From Parabacteroides sp. PH5-46 (GTDB taxonomy: Bacteria; Bacteroidota; Bacteroidia; Bacteroidales; Tannerellaceae): 64,000 nucleotides of DNA. Made by a program: the position numbers and the translations under genes. Numbering within the stretch: the first letter of the stretch is position 1; each line of letters starts with the position of its first letter. Where the stretch lies: NCBI RefSeq assembly GCF_029892785.1, contig NZ_JARXXA010000019.1, positions 20,191 through 84,190 on the forward strand, written 5' to 3'. The notes beneath the pieces are model-generated. The model searched no databases. It was not told where the DNA came from and saw only the letters and a list, made by a program, of their open reading frames with translations. This document shows positions 9,669-19,363 of this stretch, piece by piece.

Positions 9669-11399
9669 ATGAATACATTTAAAAATAAAATAACAGGCTT
9701 CCTTATTACGGTTTTTCTATTGGGAAGTTTCTCTTGTACAAATCTGGACGAGAACCTGTATGAACAGTATTTAGTGGATGATTTCTTCAAAACAGAAGAA
9801 GAAATTTTAGCTGGCTTGGCTCCTGCATACGGTGGTATGCGCGGACTTTTTGATGTAACTTTCGAGATACAGGAATATATGAGCGGGAACATGATTTCTC
9901 CTACACGTGGACAGCACTGGTATGAAGGTGGGCGTTTTTGGCGTGCACATACCTTCCAGTTAGACCCGGTAGATGCCTTATGTACAGGTCCATGGAACTA
10001 TTGTTTCGGAGGAGTTAGTACCTGTAACCGCTTGCTTTATATATTGAAGGATAAGGAGTTTCCTAATAAGGAGCAGTTTATGGCAGAATTGAAGATGATA
10101 CGTGCCTATTACTACTTCTATGCTTTAGATATGTTTGGTAATATACCCTGGATAGATCGTTATGATCTGGAACCGGGATTTTTACCTCAACAGGAAACAC
10201 AGCCTCAGATCTATCAGAATATCCTGAAAGATATAACCGAGAATATTGAGTTTTTATCAGAAGACGTTAATACAGCTACTTACGGACGCTTTACAAAATG
10301 GGCTGCTTATTCGTTACTGGCCAGGCTTTATTTGAATGCACATGTATTTAAAAGCGAATCCCCGGAGCCAAATACATGGAAAGATCCGGAATGGGATAAA
10401 TGTATTGAAGCATGTAATAAAGTGATTGCATCAGGGAAGTATCAATTGGAAAATGATTATTTTTCTAATTTTCGTGCAAGTAATGAAGGTTCCCGGGAAA
10501 ATATCTTTGTAATTCCTTATGATGATGTATATGCAAAAGGTTTCTATTTACCCAATAAAGGCTTGCATTATTCCCATCCTGAAAAGTTTGGAACCAAAAC
10601 ACAGCCTTGGAACGGTATGTGTATGGTACCCGAATTCTTTGAAAGCTTCGACTGGGGAGGCACAGACGGGAAAGGTATTCTGGAGGATACAAATGGAGAT
10701 GGTATCTGGGACAAATTTGAACCGGGAGAAAATCCTGATTTGAGATGGTCAAAAGGGTTCTTATATGGTCCTCAAATTGGTAAAGATGGTAGTATGCTTC
10801 TGTGTACAGAAGAAAGCAAAGGGAAAGGCCTCTTCTTATATCCGTTTGCTGCCAAGAACGCAAGTGGTGACCTGGATAGCGAACGCGAAGTACAGTTTAT
10901 CCATACATGGAAAGATGCGGCAGGTGTTGAACATCGTGATGAACTTCAGGGATTTAACTATAAGTTTGCTAACGAATATAATGGGGCGCGTCTGAATAAA
11001 TACGAATTTGAAGATGGCGGACGTGCGGATATGAATAATGACCTTCCTATCTTCCGCTATGCTGATATTTTGATGATGAAGGCTGAATGTCTCTTCAGAA
11101 AAGGTGACAAGGCAGGAGCTGTTGAACTGATAAATCAGATTCGTGCTCGCGCGTTTGAAACTCCTAAGCCTATAACGGTTGATATGTTGACAGAAGACCG
11201 CATGTGGCATGAAATCCGTTGGGAATTCTTTGGTGAGATGAAGGCCCGTCAGGATGCCCGCCGCTTCGATAAAATGTCTACACGGGCTTGGTTTGGTAAG
11301 CCAGCTTATTCTTCTCACAAGAATGACTGGATGCCTATTCCGCTTGAGCAATTGAGTGCAAATCAAAATCTTAAGCAAAATCCGCATGATTTGATGTAA
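9669..11399 (+). CDS. SusD/RagB family surface glycan-binding lipoprotein
   Basis: A 576-aa lipoprotein with lipobox GSFSC (Cys about 23) followed by the typical NLDENLYEQY start. TPR-like helices such as LKMIRAYYYFYALDMFGNIPW and the late RYADILMMKAECLFRKGDKAGAVELINQIRARA block identify the SusD family. The last residues, LEQLSANQNLKQNP, match the usual family ending. It forms the lid of the SusC transporter and binds glycans at the cell surface. A strong hairpin follows the gene, so the first block of the locus may end here with partial read-through to the GH116 gene. Confidence 0.94.
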   Translation: MNTFKNKITGFLITVFLLGSFSCTNLDENLYEQYLVDDFFKTEEEILAGLAPAYGGMRGLFDVTFEIQEYMSGNMISPTRGQHWYEGGRFWRAHTFQLDPVDALCTGPWNYCFGGVSTCNRLLYILKDKEFPNKEQFMAELKMIRAYYYFYALDMFGNIPWIDRYDLEPGFLPQQETQPQIYQNILKDITENIEFLSEDVNTATYGRFTKWAAYSLLARLYLNAHVFKSESPEPNTWKDPEWDKCIEACNKVIASGKYQLENDYFSNFRASNEGSRENIFVIPYDDVYAKGFYLPNKGLHYSHPEKFGTKTQPWNGMCMVPEFFESFDWGGTDGKGILEDTNGDGIWDKFEPGENPDLRWSKGFLYGPQIGKDGSMLLCTEESKGKGLFLYPFAAKNASGDLDSEREVQFIHTWKDAAGVEHRDELQGFNYKFANEYNGARLNKYEFEDGGRADMNNDLPIFRYADILMMKAECLFRKGDKAGAVELINQIRARAFETPKPITVDMLTEDRMWHEIRWEFFGEMKARQDARRFDKMSTRAWFGKPAYSSHKNDWMPIPLEQLSANQNLKQNPHDLM

Positions 11400-11419
11400 G
11401 CGTAAAGTATTATGTATAT

Positions 11420-11456
11420 ATTGCATACGAGCAATTCTTTTTTGCTCGTATGCAAT
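11420..11456 (+). terminator. Perfect 15-bp stem after susD
   Basis: Arms ATTGCATACGAGCAA (11420-11434) and TTGCTCGTATGCAAT (11442-11456) pair perfectly around a 7-nt T-rich loop, beginning 20 bp after the susD stop. The downstream sequence is A-rich rather than a T run, so it may act as a bidirectional terminator, an attenuator or an mRNA 3'-end stabiliser that separates SusCD from the enzyme genes. Confidence 0.7.
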
Positions 11457-11638
11457 TAAAAATCATTAGTGTGTGAATGTATCCAACAGATTGGTTGTCA
11501 GTGGAAATCCCTGAAGGATTACCCTTCAGCTTGCTTTCAGGTATAATATTTGAAGATGAACAGTTTTTATGTAGTTGAAGGGCTGAATGTAAGCTGTAAC
11601 GAAATACTTGTATACCTATATTTTTAATTTGTATTCTT

Positions 11639-14191
11639 ATGAAAACCTACATGAAGCTTTTTTATTTACTGTTCATTGCTTGTTTTTTGGCGAGTTGTTC
11701 CGGTGAGACTCAATCGGTGAAAACAACTAGTGTTCACCAATATAATGGAGTGTACACTGGCGAAAACCTGGAACGGATAGCCTTCCCTATTGGTGGCTTG
11801 GGGGCCGGGATGTATTGTATAGAGGGGACAGGCTATATTTCGCATATGTCAGTTCGCAATCGCCCGGAGGTGTTTCATGAACCTGGCGCTTTTGCAGCCA
11901 TCTCTGTAAAGGGGATTGAAAACGGAGCTAAGATACTGGAAGGCCCTGTTCCGGAATGGCGTAAGTTTGGTGCTCCGGGTAGCGGGAATGGCGCATCAGG
12001 GGCTAACTATGGATTACCTCGCTTCCAACACGCGGAATTCAACGCTCGTTTCCCGTTTGCAGAAATAAATCTTCAGGATGGGGATATCCCTTTAAAAGTC
12101 TCCATCAACGCGTGGAGTCCGTTTATACCGGGCGATGCGGATAATTCCGGCTTATCGGTCGGTATCTTAGAATATACGTTTGAAAATAACTCAGGAAAAT
12201 CACTGGAAACTATCTTCTCTTTCAATACGCGAAACTTTATGAGAGCGCATAATAAAGGAGAAAATAGCGTGAAACCTATGAATAATGGGTTTATTTTATC
12301 CCAAACAGGAACAAAGGAAGAACCTTTCTTACAGGGGGACTTTGCTATATATACAGATCAGCCGAATACAATCGTGAATCATTGTTGGTTCAGAGGGGGG
12401 TGGTTTGATGGTTTAACCATGACATGGAATGTCGTAAAAAACGCTGAATCTCCGGCCGTTGCTCCGGTTGACAAGAATGCTCCGGGTGCTTCTTTATATG
12501 TCCCGATTGAGTTGAAAGCAGGCGAGAAGAAAACTATAAAAGTCTTTACCGCCTGGTATGTTCCCGGAACTAGCATGCGCATAGGAGGAGATCCTACAGA
12601 TCAGGCAGATAACAATATTGCACAATGCGACCCGGCTTCCGGTTGTTGTTCAACGGAAGATGTTCAAACTTACAGACCTTGGTATAGTTCTAAATTTACC
12701 AATGTAAATGAAGTAGTTAAATACCTGCAGGCGAATTATGAAGACCTTTACCGGAAGAGCGAATTATTTACTCAAACATTCTACAATACTTCATTGCCTG
12801 CCGAAGTAGTAGAAGCAATTGCTGCCAACCTGACTATATTAAAATCGCCAACCGTATTGAGGCAGCATGATGGCCGCTTATGGGCTTGGGAAGGTTGTGG
12901 AGACAATAGTGGATGTTGCCATGGCTCCTGTAACCATGTGTGGAATTACGCGCAAGCTATACCTCATCTGTTCCCCGCTTTGGAAAGGACATTGCGCCAT
13001 ACGGAATTTGAAGAAGACCAAAACAAAGCAGGACATCAGACGTTCCGCTCCAACCTGCCGATCCGTCCGGTTACGCACGACTTCTACTCAGCAGCCGACG
13101 GACAATTAGGGGGGATTATGAAAGCATATCGCGATTGGCGTATCTCCGGAGATGAGATGTTTGTCAAAAATATGTATCCCAAAGTAAAAGCAAGTTTGGA
13201 TTATTGTATCGATACATGGGATCCCCGTCGGGTAGGATTGATAGAAGAACCTCACCATAATACATATGATATTGAGTTCTGGGGACCCAACGGAATGCAT
13301 AACAGTTTCTACGTAGGCGCATTAAATGCGTTTATCGCGATGAGCGACTACTTAGGCGAAGATGCCTCAGCTTATAAAGAATTAGCTGCGAAGGGGAAAG
13401 CCTATACTGATTCGGAACTATTTAATGGTGAGTATTATATCCAGAAAATTCAGTGGACAGACTTGAAAGCACCCGATCCAACTAAAATGACCTCCTGGAC
13501 TGTTAGCTATTCCGAAGAGGCGCAGAAAGTACTTAAAAAAGAAGGGCCTAAATATCAATACGGGACGGGTTGCTTGTCAGACGGTGTTTTCGGTTCATTA
13601 ATGGCACGTGTCAGCGGCTTGGAAGAACCCTTGGACGAGGCAAAGACAAGAAGCCATTTGGTATCTATCCATAAATATAATTTAATAAAAGATTTATCTA
13701 AACACGATAATCCGCAACGCCCGGCGTTTGCCTTCGGAAACGATGGAGGCCTCTTGTTGTGTAGCTGGCCGAAGGGCGGAAAGTTATCCCTCCCGTTTGT
13801 ATATAGCGATGAGGTTTGGACAGGTATAGAATATCAGGTAGCTGCTCACTTGATGTTGTTAGGCGAGGTAGATAAGGGTTTGGATATCGTACGTGCCTGC
13901 CGCGACAGATACGACGGACGTATCCGCAACCCCTTCAATGAGTACGAATGCGGGCATTGGTATGCGCGTGCTATGTCGAGCTATGCGATGCTGCAAGGTT
14001 TAACCGGAGTACGATATGATGCAGTAGATAAGACCTTGTATGTTGATTCGAAGGTAGGCGACTTTAGCAGTTTCCTGAGTACGGAAACCGGCTATGGCAC
14101 TGTAAGCCTGAAGAATGGTAAAGTTGAGTTGTCGGTAGCTTCCGGCACAATAGACGTGAAACGGTATGTGGTGTCAGGAAATGAAGAGTAA
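11639..14191 (+). CDS. GH116 glycoside hydrolase lipoprotein
   Basis: An 850-aa lipoprotein (lipobox CFLASC). The N-terminal beta-sandwich typical of GH116 begins with RIAFPIGGLGAGMY, and an (alpha/alpha)6 catalytic domain follows with WAWEGCGDNSGCC, NHVWNYAQAIPHLFP, CLSDGVFG and VYSDEVWTGIEY. The Glu of WAWEG (418) and the Asp of CLSDG (648) are candidate nucleophile and acid/base by motif resemblance to GBA2-type enzymes. GH116 includes beta-glucosidases, beta-xylosidases and, from memory, an exo-beta-D-arabinofuranosidase from an arabinogalactan-degrading Microbacterium. The last fits terminal beta-D-arabinofuranose caps of mycobacterial arabinan. A cysteine-rich patch (CGDNSGCCHGSC, plus SGCCSTED earlier) is unusual and might bind a metal or form disulfides. 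Confidence 0.85.
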   Translation: MKTYMKLFYLLFIACFLASCSGETQSVKTTSVHQYNGVYTGENLERIAFPIGGLGAGMYCIEGTGYISHMSVRNRPEVFHEPGAFAAISVKGIENGAKILEGPVPEWRKFGAPGSGNGASGANYGLPRFQHAEFNARFPFAEINLQDGDIPLKVSINAWSPFIPGDADNSGLSVGILEYTFENNSGKSLETIFSFNTRNFMRAHNKGENSVKPMNNGFILSQTGTKEEPFLQGDFAIYTDQPNTIVNHCWFRGGWFDGLTMTWNVVKNAESPAVAPVDKNAPGASLYVPIELKAGEKKTIKVFTAWYVPGTSMRIGGDPTDQADNNIAQCDPASGCCSTEDVQTYRPWYSSKFTNVNEVVKYLQANYEDLYRKSELFTQTFYNTSLPAEVVEAIAANLTILKSPTVLRQHDGRLWAWEGCGDNSGCCHGSCNHVWNYAQAIPHLFPALERTLRHTEFEEDQNKAGHQTFRSNLPIRPVTHDFYSAADGQLGGIMKAYRDWRISGDEMFVKNMYPKVKASLDYCIDTWDPRRVGLIEEPHHNTYDIEFWGPNGMHNSFYVGALNAFIAMSDYLGEDASAYKELAAKGKAYTDSELFNGEYYIQKIQWTDLKAPDPTKMTSWTVSYSEEAQKVLKKEGPKYQYGTGCLSDGVFGSLMARVSGLEEPLDEAKTRSHLVSIHKYNLIKDLSKHDNPQRPAFAFGNDGGLLLCSWPKGGKLSLPFVYSDEVWTGIEYQVAAHLMLLGEVDKGLDIVRACRDRYDGRIRNPFNEYECGHWYARAMSSYAMLQGLTGVRYDAVDKTLYVDSKVGDFSSFLSTETGYGTVSLKNGKVELSVASGTIDVKRYVVSGNEE

Positions 14192-14209
14192 ACAGTTTAA
14201 TTTAACAAT

Positions 14210-16174
14210 ATGAAGAAAGTACATCAATTTGTATACGTTTTGCTACTTTTAATGATGAGTTTGGGCATCAGTAGTATGCAGGCACAGAACAAAAAAGGGA
14301 AAGCCGGCTTATATTCACTTTCCGAAGAAATAAGTCTGCTGAAAAGAGTGGATTTATTACCGGAATACAGAACGAATTGCCTTGTGGAACAGCTATCAAG
14401 TTATGATACTACAGGGGGGAATGATGACGGTTTCTCGGGAAGGTATTCATACATCCGGAAGGAAAACGGACACCTGGTTATAGCCGATTTAAAAGGCCCG
14501 GGAGTGATCAATCGTATCTGGACGCCCACTCCAACAAACGATACGCTAGCCTTTTACTTTGACGGGGAGAAACGGGCTCGCCTGAGGGTCTGTTTCAGCG
14601 ATCTGTTCTCGGGCAAGGTATATCCGTTTGTGAAACCCATCTGCGGCAATGAAGTCGGGGGATTTTATTGTTATATTCCAATCCCGTATAAGAAATCGTG
14701 CAAGATTGTTTTTGAAGGAGAAAAGATTATGTTCCATCAGATACAATACAGGGATCTGCAAGGCTACAATGTAGACTCTTATACTCCCGAGGGATATCAG
14801 CAGCAGGAAGCGCTCCTAAAAGACGTATGCAGAATATGGTCTGAAATAGCTCCTTCTGTAAAACACTTTGCGGCAGGTAATTCTTTGGGCTATAAAGTGG
14901 AAGAGAAAACATTTACCTTATTACCCGGACAGCGTATCCCGTTCTTTGAAAAAGCAAACGGAGGACGTATTGTCGGGCTGGAAATAGATGCCGGAAACTC
15001 CTTTGAAGGCCTTCAGAAAGATGTGCTGTTGCAAGGTAAATGGGATCATGAATCAGTACCGGCTATCCAGGCTCCGGTGGCAGATTATTTTGGCTATGCG
15101 TTCGGAAAAACAGCCATGCGTAGCCTTTTAGTGGGCAAATATAAGGATATAAACTACAGCTATATGCCCTTACCCTTTGACGAAAAAGCGGAGCTGGCCT
15201 TGGTCTATGAAAAAAGAAGTTCGGCCAAGCAAAATCCCGTTCAGGTTCATACCAAAGTGTATTACAATGACACCCCCAGAAACAAGGAAACAGAAGGTAA
15301 GTTCTATTCCGTTTGGAGAAGGGAGATAGACCCGCCGGAAGGGAAGTATTATACCTTTGCCGACCTGAAAGGGAAAGGGCATTATGTGGGGACTGTTCAC
15401 CTGGCGCAGGCGCTTCAACCAGGAATGACTCTCTTTTTTGAAGGGGATGATTCTACCTATGTGGATGGTAAAATGCGTATGCACGGAACCGGGTCGGAAG
15501 ACTATTATAATGGGGGATGGTATGCATTGTTAGACCGATGGGACAGAGGCATTAGCCTTCCGCTTCATGGTTCTCTGGACTATTCATTGCCGATGGCGCG
15601 AACCGGAGGATATCGCTTTTATCTGACAGATAAAATGCCTTATGAGAAAGAGCTTTATATTGGAATAGAACACGGGCCGGAAGGAAATAAATACCCGGTA
15701 GATTATACATCGGTAGCCTATTATTATAGTGATACCCCTCTCTCTGAAGTAATGAAAACAAATGATGCCTTGCGAACCGTATATATACCGAAAGAGCATG
15801 AGTATTACCCTCAACTGATGGATATTACGGTAGGAGGCGGCGTAAATGTCATACACCGAAGAGGCATCCGCCTGATCGCTTCACCCTCCGGGATGGTGCG
15901 CATTATGCTGAATGACGTTCCCGAAGGGAAATATAAAGTGCATATCTCTTATTTTGAGAAGGAAAATGGCGCCGATTTTTGCATCTGGCAACGACAGAAA
16001 CAGCTCACGGACTGGAACTCCACAAAAGCCTCTACCGAAGAGTTGAAGCATAAACAATATATCGGTGATATAGAACTGACTCCTCAAACAAACTCCCTGT
16101 CTTTCCACATACGGAAAAACAGAGAATCTGATGAGTTTGAGTTGGATAGAATCTATTTGGAACGGATAGAATAG
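14210..16174 (+). CDS. GH172 (DUF2961) glycoside hydrolase, long form
   Basis: A 654-aa secreted protein, about 260 residues longer than the two other GH172s here. A signal peptide ends near SSMQAQ. The GH172 core carries DLKGPGVINRIWTPTP, FADLKGKGHYVGTVHLAQ and the catalytic pair FFEGDD (Glu about 411) and GTGSEDYY (Glu about 430). The extra length is an insert in the middle of the core (about 190-320) and a C-terminal beta-rich module (about 530-654, from MDITVGGGVNVIHRRG to ELDRIYLERIE) that may bind carbohydrate. It begins 18 bp after the GH116 stop, so the two enzymes are probably made together and act on the same chain ends. Confidence 0.85.
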   Translation: MKKVHQFVYVLLLLMMSLGISSMQAQNKKGKAGLYSLSEEISLLKRVDLLPEYRTNCLVEQLSSYDTTGGNDDGFSGRYSYIRKENGHLVIADLKGPGVINRIWTPTPTNDTLAFYFDGEKRARLRVCFSDLFSGKVYPFVKPICGNEVGGFYCYIPIPYKKSCKIVFEGEKIMFHQIQYRDLQGYNVDSYTPEGYQQQEALLKDVCRIWSEIAPSVKHFAAGNSLGYKVEEKTFTLLPGQRIPFFEKANGGRIVGLEIDAGNSFEGLQKDVLLQGKWDHESVPAIQAPVADYFGYAFGKTAMRSLLVGKYKDINYSYMPLPFDEKAELALVYEKRSSAKQNPVQVHTKVYYNDTPRNKETEGKFYSVWRREIDPPEGKYYTFADLKGKGHYVGTVHLAQALQPGMTLFFEGDDSTYVDGKMRMHGTGSEDYYNGGWYALLDRWDRGISLPLHGSLDYSLPMARTGGYRFYLTDKMPYEKELYIGIEHGPEGNKYPVDYTSVAYYYSDTPLSEVMKTNDALRTVYIPKEHEYYPQLMDITVGGGVNVIHRRGIRLIASPSGMVRIMLNDVPEGKYKVHISYFEKENGADFCIWQRQKQLTDWNSTKASTEELKHKQYIGDIELTPQTNSLSFHIRKNRESDEFELDRIYLERIE

Positions 16175-16178
16175 GGGT

Positions 16179-17825
16179 ATGGAACGGGTAAACAGGAGGG
16201 TGATATTGATTATAAATGTGATACTTTTCGGACTGATTAGTATCCTGTTTTATAGTCTGGTTTACCCGTTTCATTTATATTATCAGGAGCAGATTCAGCT
16301 CTTTCAGTTTACGTCAGCTTATTGGAAAGAATATATCATACATCCGGGTGGTTTTATCGGATATTTAGGGGCTTTTGTTACTCAGTTTTATTACTTTCCT
16401 CGCCTTGGAGGTGTGATTGTTTCTTTGTTGTTAGTTCTACTTTTTATTCTTACATACCGGGTTGCCCGTCTGTTGAAGTTGGGTAATTTATCTTCTGTAT
16501 TTTTATCTTGGTTTGTTGGCTTTTTATTTTTGTTGTTACATGCTTCTCCCTTGTATAAAACGGCTTGTACATTGGCTGTTTTACTATCATTGGCTTTGCT
16601 GTGTCTGTATTTTTCAATTCACTCATATTCTTTGCGATATGTATTCGGTGGTGTCGTTTGTTTGGTTTTAAATCCATTGATCGGCGGGGCGTATCTGATC
16701 TTTGTTTTCTGTTGTGTTTTGTTTGAAGCCTTTGTCAAAAAAGAACGGCATTATTTGGCTGTCGCATTTGCTTATGTAGCGATCGGATTAACAGTTCCTG
16801 TTTTCAATCGTTATACTCTTTATACGGCTTCTGTACGTAATTCGTATCTGAGTGATTTTTACTATGAAATACCCGAATGGCCAGACTTGGATTATCGTAG
16901 CATAATTAATTTTGATCAACAGCGAATTTTTCGTCAGATATACTATGCCAATAATGGAGAGTGGGAGCTTATCCTGGAAGATGCGAAGCAGCATCCTCCT
17001 GTAAATAAATGGCAATTATCTTATGTAAATCTGGCCTTAGCTAAGACCGGTAGAATAGCGTCCGATCTTTTCCTTTTCGAGCAGTTTAATGAGCATTTAT
17101 TCTGCCTTGAAACGAAAGATGTTATCAGTTGCCAGATTAGCTCGGATGTGTATTGGCATATAGGCTATCAGAACTATTCGCGGATGGCAGCTTTTATGGG
17201 AACTCAGATGAATAAAAGGCCGGAGCATGCAGCCCTGCTTTATCGCCTGGCAGAAATAGAAGTTTTAAATTCTAATTTCAAATTAGCAGATAAATACATA
17301 TCGATATTTGAAAACACCTTGTTTTACAAACAAAAGGCAAGAGCCTTGCACTTGATGATGGAAGATAAAGAGTCCTCGGAATATGTAGATAAAAGAAAGT
17401 TTATACCTTCTACAGACAAGTTTTCCGTCATTAATTCATCGATGTTTGTAACTCAACTGAATCATCTGTTGGAAGATAATCCGCAAAATAAAAATGCCCT
17501 GGAAGTCTTATTGTCTGTTTATTTTATAAAGAGAGATATGGAGTCCTTATTGGCTTGTCTGAAGTATATAGATGGTATGAAATATGATCCTCTTCCGCCC
17601 TTATATCAGCAATGTTTATTGATTCTTCTTTCTGTAGGAAATGAATCTATCGAACAGGAATATAGTAAGTATTCGTTTGACATATCAAAAAGTATAACGG
17701 ATGACTTTAAGGAACTGAATAGCCTGTTATTTTGGCTGAGTCAAAATGATCCGGACGCTCAAAGAAAGATAAACGAGAAATATAAAAGCTCTTTTTGGTT
17801 GTATTTTTTATCTGTTGCTAAATGA
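16179..17825 (+). CDS. Multi-pass membrane protein, probably DUF6057 family
   Basis: A 548-aa protein. The first 220 residues hold about six hydrophobic helices (for example VILIINVILFGLISILFY and GGVIVSLLLVLLFILTYRVA); the remaining 330 are soluble and helical, resembling TPR-like repeats (PVNKWQLSYVNLALAKTG, ALLYRLAEIEVLNSNFKLAD). This matches Bacteroidales proteins annotated DUF6057, by recollection; no function is known. It starts 4 bp after the long GH172 and overlaps the next gene by the ATGA at 17822, so it is translationally coupled to the PD40 lipoprotein. Its place inside a sugar locus suggests an envelope-associated role that is not predicted by current models of such loci. Confidence 0.6.
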   Translation: MERVNRRVILIINVILFGLISILFYSLVYPFHLYYQEQIQLFQFTSAYWKEYIIHPGGFIGYLGAFVTQFYYFPRLGGVIVSLLLVLLFILTYRVARLLKLGNLSSVFLSWFVGFLFLLLHASPLYKTACTLAVLLSLALLCLYFSIHSYSLRYVFGGVVCLVLNPLIGGAYLIFVFCCVLFEAFVKKERHYLAVAFAYVAIGLTVPVFNRYTLYTASVRNSYLSDFYYEIPEWPDLDYRSIINFDQQRIFRQIYYANNGEWELILEDAKQHPPVNKWQLSYVNLALAKTGRIASDLFLFEQFNEHLFCLETKDVISCQISSDVYWHIGYQNYSRMAAFMGTQMNKRPEHAALLYRLAEIEVLNSNFKLADKYISIFENTLFYKQKARALHLMMEDKESSEYVDKRKFIPSTDKFSVINSSMFVTQLNHLLEDNPQNKNALEVLLSVYFIKRDMESLLACLKYIDGMKYDPLPPLYQQCLLILLSVGNESIEQEYSKYSFDISKSITDDFKELNSLLFWLSQNDPDAQRKINEKYKSSFWLYFLSVAK

Positions 17826-19330
17826 AAGTATTGTTGAAAAATATGATTCTGTTCGCATTGCTTCTGTATACTATTTCATGCCGGGTGTCGGTTGATGATG
17901 CGGAGATAATCAATCAATTACCGAAATTATATCCGGACTATATAGACGTAACCATACCCTACAATATCGCTCCTTTAAACTTTAAACTATTAGACAATGC
18001 GGAAAAAATATATGTTAAGATAGAAGGTAAATCAGGTGTATTAACGCAGAGCGGAAACAAACAAATCTCTTTCTCAAAAAGCAAATGGCGCTCTTTTCTG
18101 GAAGCCAATAAAGGGACAAGCCTTTTAGTGACTGTTTACTCCTTGAAAGAATCCAAATGGCTTCAATACAAGTCCTTTTCTCTTGCGGTTCAGTCCGAAC
18201 CCATTGATAGCCATATCGTATACCGGCTGATTGAACCAGGATATTCCATGGCTTATAAACATGGTATTTATCAACGAAATCTGGAGACTTTTGAAGAAAA
18301 AATAATCTATCATACCGACTTAAACGGCGGAGGCTGTATGAACTGCCACTCCTTTTGCAGCCAGGACCCGGAGAAGATGTTATTTCATATCCGGGGCAAG
18401 AATTCCGGAACCTACATTCTGGACAATAAGGATATAAAAAAGATAAATACCAAAACGCCTTATACCTTGTCCAATGCCGTATATCCTTCCTGGCATCCGG
18501 ATGGAGATATAGTGGCCTTTTCAACCAATAATACCTGGCAGGCATTTCATACACTGAAGGATGAACGGGTGACTGTTTTTGATTATAAATCGGATATTCT
18601 ATTATATGATATCCGGAAGAATGAATTACTAACTACCCCTTTAATCGCTTCGGATGAGTTTTGTGAAACCTTCCCTTTCTTTTCTTCAGACGGAAGCAAA
18701 CTATACTTTATGTCTTGCCATACAGTTGATTCCTTGCCGAAGAAATATGAAGAACAGGTATATAGTTTATGCTTTATTGATTATGATGTAGATACGCATG
18801 CATTTGGCAGTCAAGTTGATACGCTAATAAATGCTTTTACGTTTGGAAAAGGTGTCGCACATCCGCATGCTTCACCGGATGGAAAATACATACTCTATAG
18901 CGGAGTAGATCATGGGAATTTCAGTAGCTGGAATAAAGAGGCAGATCTGTATATCTACAATTTTGAAACGATAGAAAACTATCCATTAAAAGAGGCCAAT
19001 AGTGATTGCTCGGAAAGCTGCAATTCCTGGTCTTCCAATAGTAAATGGGTTGCGTTTAGCAGCCGTAGAGACGATGGCTTATACAATCGGATTTATATCA
19101 CTTATATAGATGAAAAGGGGAATGCCTCAAAGGCTTTTATGCTTCCGCAAAAAGATGCAGATTACTATCCGCAGCTATTAAAATCGTATAACCTGCCGGA
19201 ATTTATAAAGGGGGAAATGCGTATGAGCCCTTACTTTATTGAAGATGCGGCAAGGACAAAAAAGGCCTTAGATGTACAGTTTAATGGGAGCGAAAAAAGA
19301 AGTGAAAATATTATTCATTCGATAAATTAA
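17822..19330 (+). CDS. TolB/PD40-like beta-propeller lipoprotein with CxxCH motif
   Basis: A 502-aa lipoprotein (lipobox YTISC, Cys20). It starts with a beta-sandwich-like segment, then a propeller with PD40-type repeats: YPSWHPDGDIVAFSTN, FPFFSSDGSKLYFMS, HPHASPDGKYILYSG and NSWSSNSKWVAFSSRRDDG. Between the two lies GGGCMNCHSFC, so residues 172-176 form a CxxCH sequence, the covalent haem attachment motif of c-type cytochromes; whether haem is bound is unknown. The 4-bp overlap with the upstream membrane protein implies that they form one unit at the envelope. The role is unknown; glycan binding, redox or sensing are all possible. Confidence 0.65.
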   Translation: MKVLLKNMILFALLLYTISCRVSVDDAEIINQLPKLYPDYIDVTIPYNIAPLNFKLLDNAEKIYVKIEGKSGVLTQSGNKQISFSKSKWRSFLEANKGTSLLVTVYSLKESKWLQYKSFSLAVQSEPIDSHIVYRLIEPGYSMAYKHGIYQRNLETFEEKIIYHTDLNGGGCMNCHSFCSQDPEKMLFHIRGKNSGTYILDNKDIKKINTKTPYTLSNAVYPSWHPDGDIVAFSTNNTWQAFHTLKDERVTVFDYKSDILLYDIRKNELLTTPLIASDEFCETFPFFSSDGSKLYFMSCHTVDSLPKKYEEQVYSLCFIDYDVDTHAFGSQVDTLINAFTFGKGVAHPHASPDGKYILYSGVDHGNFSSWNKEADLYIYNFETIENYPLKEANSDCSESCNSWSSNSKWVAFSSRRDDGLYNRIYITYIDEKGNASKAFMLPQKDADYYPQLLKSYNLPEFIKGEMRMSPYFIEDAARTKKALDVQFNGSEKRSENIIHSIN

Positions 19331-19363
19331 ATACAAAAGAATCATTACAAAAAATAGCGTGTT

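Noticed and set aside
18335..18349. Calling the CxxCH lipoprotein a cytochrome c
   Set aside because: A single CMNCH in an otherwise propeller-type protein is not enough; no axial Met/His context or haem-rich fold is visible.
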